From: Protonemura montana | Taxonomy: Eukaryota > Arthropoda > Insecta > Plecoptera > Nemouridae | Assembly (NCBI GenBank): GCA_947568835.1 | Contig: OX387609.1 | Location: 7,331,660 to 7,395,659 of the forward strand | Direction of reading: 5' to 3' | Length of the DNA: 64,000 nt | Part shown: positions 60,820 through 64,000 of the stretch, in pieces | Position numbering within the stretch: the stretch's first letter is position 1 | Layout of the letters: each line of letters begins with the position of its first letter | The notes under the pieces: model-generated | Seen by the model: only the letters and a program-made list of their open reading frames with translations | Told to the model about the DNA's origin: nothing | The model's database searches: none | Program-made: the position numbers and the translations under genes

Positions 60820-62227
60820 GTGAGTCACGCGACTACGTCTTACCTTAGCTGCGACTTGTTTATTCGTGGTTCTAGAATTGACATCTGTTTTTCTCTTGTT
60901 GGCATTGGAAAAAATGCTAAATTGTTATATGTTTTTACTTTTTTTTTTTAATGGTTTGAGTACTTAAAGTCAGATTTTTGTAACGGAGAAGTGGCTGAAT
61001 GAGGAATGGGAATGATGAAGCCAATTTCATGAAAAAGCTGTTTGCGGTCATGAATTTTTGGTTCTAGAATTGATATTACAGTTCAAAGAAACTTTTAATC
61101 TCTTGGTGATATTTATCTCCATTATGGCATTGGGCAAAATGGTAGAATACTATGCGGTATCTTGTGTTTCCATTTCATTTAATGCGACGCAACTTGCTGA
61201 ATTTGATCAATCTGGTTGCAATAGGTGCTGAGAGTTGAATGATTTTTCGGTAGTGATGCAAGAAGAATTCAACCGCAACGTTAACATTCCTGGGAAGGTT
61301 CTGCACCTTCTCCATTTTCTTCTCTATTATTTTCCAACGTCTTTACCCAGACTTTTGGCATCGCACCCATTTTTAACATTGCATTACGTTTGCCATCAGT
61401 GTTAAATCTTATCTCCAAAAGGCTTGGCTTGAAATATCATCGGACACCCTGCCACATAATCATTTTAATAAAAAAATCAGAGACCAAATAGAACTTCCAA
61501 CAGGAAGTCAGGAGATAAACATCTTGCTGTTTTTTCAAGGGAATATTGCTCTATTGCATTACAATATAGCAATAAAGCTCAGTTTGGGAACTGTTTTTTC
61601 ATAATTTACGTTATTTTATCTGGTATGTTGTACCGTTGGTTGTACCAATGGTTCTTTACCCAACTAGGAACGGCTATTAAAGGCTCTTGATGTTCAATAA
61701 GTTATCTTCGAAGTAAAAAATCTTGCGAGAACATTTTTTGAACACAGCTTACAGAATTATTTTGGCAAAGGCCACTCGGAATAATGAATGGCAGTTTTAA
61801 TACTATTCAAACTTGGCACAAAACCTGTGTATTTAACTAGCATTAGATCGTTTGCTTCATGCCAAGGAATGCAAGGAGCTGGATTTAATGATGAGAATAA
61901 AGGAAATAATTAATCTGAGCAATGAAAATAAATTATGAGTTGATATAGTATTTGTTGAGTTAGAACCAGCAGTAAAAATGACTAAACACACAGCCTTCTA
62001 GCAAATAAGCTTGCATAGGCAAATGTTATAAGAAGGCTGTATGCAGTCATTTTGTTTGGTGGTTTTATTCCTGACGATACTAAATGATACTATTTATGTG
62101 GCAATAGTATATATTTAGATATTTGCAATTTGCTATAGAATAGTCATAAAAGAATGTTTATCATTGTAACGTTAACCTCAGATCATGCCAGCCTAAGTTA
62201 ACAAACTCGAACCCAGCGAGAACCTTC
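60820..62227. other. Presumed RAD50 intron, no exon seen
   Basis: AT-rich. No frame matching the second half of the RAD50 coil or its C-terminal ATPase was found on the plus strand. Confidence 0.45.
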
Positions 62228-62857
62228 TTACGCTATACCATTATCAGCCCTCCAGTTGCTATCGCCTTTACTCATATCATTCCCCTCCTGACCGTATTTA
62301 CCTCCATCGTTCCCGCCCTTACCACCCTTAGATTTGACCCCTTTCCCCTTCTTATTTTTCCCCTTTTTACCTTTCTGTTTCTTCTTCCCTTCCACACCAC
62401 GATCACCCTCGTCGACAATCGGCCATTCTTTACACGTGCAACTCGACTTGTCGCTCGTCAAGATCTGCGGCTCGCCCTGCATCAAGTGACACGTTCCGTG
62501 CTTGCCACGCACCTTTTGGCACGAAGACTCTACCGTGATTGTCTTCACCGTTTGCACACGCCTGCACTGGCAAATCTGTTCGCTTGCAACCGGCTGCACA
62601 GTCATTTCTGTCGTTTCCTCGCAAGCGTTCGAATCGAATGCCGTCAGCATAGGGTGGGTCAGCGTTATGGTAGTGGGAAAGGCGTTCTCCCTGAGACACT
62701 CTTGGCAATGTTGGGACTGGTTGGCGAAGAAAGCGTCAAAGCCGCATGGCGGGAACGTCATTTCTTCAATGGTCAGCCACGATGGGAAACAGCGCATGTA
62801 GTTTTTGCAAGCCACGCGACATTCTACCCACCAGAAGATTTTTGGGTAGGTGATTTT
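62228..62857 (-). CDS. Terminal exon of a Cys-rich, cystine-knot (DAN/CTCK)-like secreted protein
   Basis: One minus-strand exon of 209 codons plus stop. It begins at a good acceptor (cttttacag) in phase 0. The first exons must lie at higher coordinates. The cysteine spacing resembles DAN/CTCK growth-factor antagonists: C-x3-C (ECRVACKN), then HCQECLRENAFPTTITLTHP (compare C-x2-C followed by TTxxVTL in gremlin/DAN), then a closing C-x-C at ICQCRRV. The glycine of the usual CxGxC ring is missing. After more cysteines the chain ends in a Lys/Gly-rich low-complexity tail (about residues 150-205) that could bind heparin or matrix. The family call rests on spacing only and could be wrong. It is antisense to RAD50 and presumably inside one of its introns. 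Confidence 0.5.
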   Translation of the reverse strand, partial: KITYPKIFWWVECRVACKNYMRCFPSWLTIEEMTFPPCGFDAFFANQSQHCQECLRENAFPTTITLTHPMLTAFDSNACEETTEMTVQPVASEQICQCRRVQTVKTITVESSCQKVRGKHGTCHLMQGEPQILTSDKSSCTCKEWPIVDEGDRGVEGKKKQKGKKGKNKKGKGVKSKGGKGGNDGGKYGQEGNDMSKGDSNWRADNGIA

Positions 62858-63632
62858 CTGTAAAAGATACGCTGGGTTTCTTTACTGTACACTGCAACCA
62901 GAAGTTGATTGGGTAATATTTTAAAGACAATATTTAAGAAATATACCCTGCTCATTCTTATAGGTTCATTAGCCATTTGAATCTATCTTCAGAAAGTTTG
63001 ATAATAGGCCTGCAGGTGTGGATTTGCACCGAGATCGTCTCGAACAGAATTTTGGTCCCCAAAATCGAATTGTTCTATCAAGTTAAGATTTTTATTGATT
63101 TTTAAACAACAATGAAAATATTTTTAAATCTTGGTTACTCCAAAGTTCAAGTGTTAGATATTGCCCATTTTCTCTACTCCTACTTTATCGTCAAGTTGTT
63201 TTCTCTAGCCAAATCTTGATTTTTTCTAGACACTGCAAAGATGCAGATGCCAATTAAACAAAAACATTGTGTTTGTCTCTCTTTATAGATCTTGCATCAC
63301 ACAAAAAAAAAATATATATATATATATATAATATATTAACGCTTCTGTAAAAGCTGTAATACCAAGGCCTGGTCATAAGTACAGTGGCACATGCAGGCAC
63401 CAAGTGTTCCACGTTATATAAGTAGTTTGATATCAAATAAGGTCATTAATACGTATAGGTGTTGCCAGCGAGAGAGCTGTGCCAAGACTTCAGGGATGCA
63501 ACCAAGCGGCAATCGCACAAAGGTTAACATATGTACTCTAAACTTATTGAGTTCCTTAAAGGCTGGTACGTTTTTCAGCTAACAAGCTTTTCATTGGTTT
63601 ATGAAAAAGAATTGGGACCTTAAATGTTTTAT
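62858..63632. other. Spacer or intron, no exon seen
   Basis: AT-rich with an (AT)n run at 63309-63333. An upstream exon of the Cys-rich gene could lie here or beyond the window; none was recognised. Confidence 0.4.
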
Positions 63633-63639
63633 CTACTGT

Positions 63640-63905
63640 CCAGACCAGATTTGCTTGCCAGTAAAGACTGTTTTAGATTGCCCTGACCACTGATGAACTG
63701 AAAAACTGCCCGATGCCGGGCACGGGTTACTTGTTTTAGATTGCCATGACAACCCTTGTTTCACCCACCCATTACTATTACATTCTGATGAACTGCCCGA
63801 TGCCGAGCACGGGTTACTTGTTTTAGATTGCCATGGCACCCCTTGTTTCACCAACCCATTAATATAACAATATGACGATGAACTACCCAATGTCACTTGT
63901 AGCTG
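63640..63905. repeat. Tandem array, about 87-base unit, open on the minus strand
   Basis: actgcccgatgccg recurs at 63705 and 63792 and in degenerate form at 63882. gttttagattgcc recurs at 63669, 63733 and 63820. The unit length is divisible by three, and the minus strand reads through all units (KQGLSWQSKTSNPCPASGS repeated). Confidence 0.8.
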
Positions 63906-64000
63906 CCACCATGGTCACTTGTTTTTTTAACCCTTTTCAAGGGGTCTGCAAAGTTTTAGTGACAAATCGTGCCTCTAGGCAATGACAACCGAAGGTGAAA

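Noticed and set aside
62486..62863. Two overlapping plus-strand frames of about 100-125 codons
   Set aside because: They mirror the Cys-rich minus-strand exon, which has the splice acceptor and the more protein-like sequence.
63309..63333. (AT)n microsatellite as a regulatory site
   Set aside because: A simple dinucleotide run with no further signal.

Overview
The window is nuclear DNA of a multicellular animal, most likely an arthropod and probably an insect. Every gene is split by GT-AG introns. The AP endonuclease has the long Lys/Glu-rich leader known from Drosophila Rrp1. The species cannot be fixed from sequence alone. Eleven conserved genes were reconstructed exon by exon, and in each model the exon phases join in frame. 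The exceptions are two uncertain RAD50 junctions, which are flagged.

Layout, left to right: VTA1/LIP5 (+, 5' cut by the window), TMEM35A/NACHO-like (-), SH3BGRL (+), UPRT homolog (-), ABCB7 (+) with an intronless SETD4-like gene (+) inside its first intron, a repeat-rich 5.7 kb gap, TMEM53-like (+), lebercilin/LCA5-like (+), PDSS2 (-), Rrp1/APEX-type AP endonuclease (+), TRAPPC3 (-), and RAD50 (+, 3' end outside the window). An antisense exon of a Cys-rich, cystine-knot-like secreted protein (-) lies downstream of the last RAD50 exon seen, presumably in a RAD50 intron.

Four neighbouring pairs are divergent and probably share promoters: TMEM35A/SH3BGRL, UPRT/ABCB7 (82 bp between start codons), PDSS2/Rrp1 and TRAPPC3/RAD50. 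The genes are housekeeping functions: ESCRT and Golgi traffic, mitochondrial Fe-S export, ubiquinone synthesis, pyrimidine metabolism and DNA repair. They are not an operon or one dedicated pathway.

Introns and gaps are full of mobile DNA. The most striking is a SINE family whose head is derived from 5S rRNA; ten whole or partial copies are visible. There are also a roughly 515-bp element with long terminal inverted repeats in the Rrp1 gene, a second inverted-repeat family with a tRNA-like core, an LTR beside a reversed and broken RRM-protein copy in a RAD50 intron, several tandem arrays, and a decayed duplicate of the last TMEM53 exon. No bacterial-type systems, CRISPR arrays or viral genes were seen.
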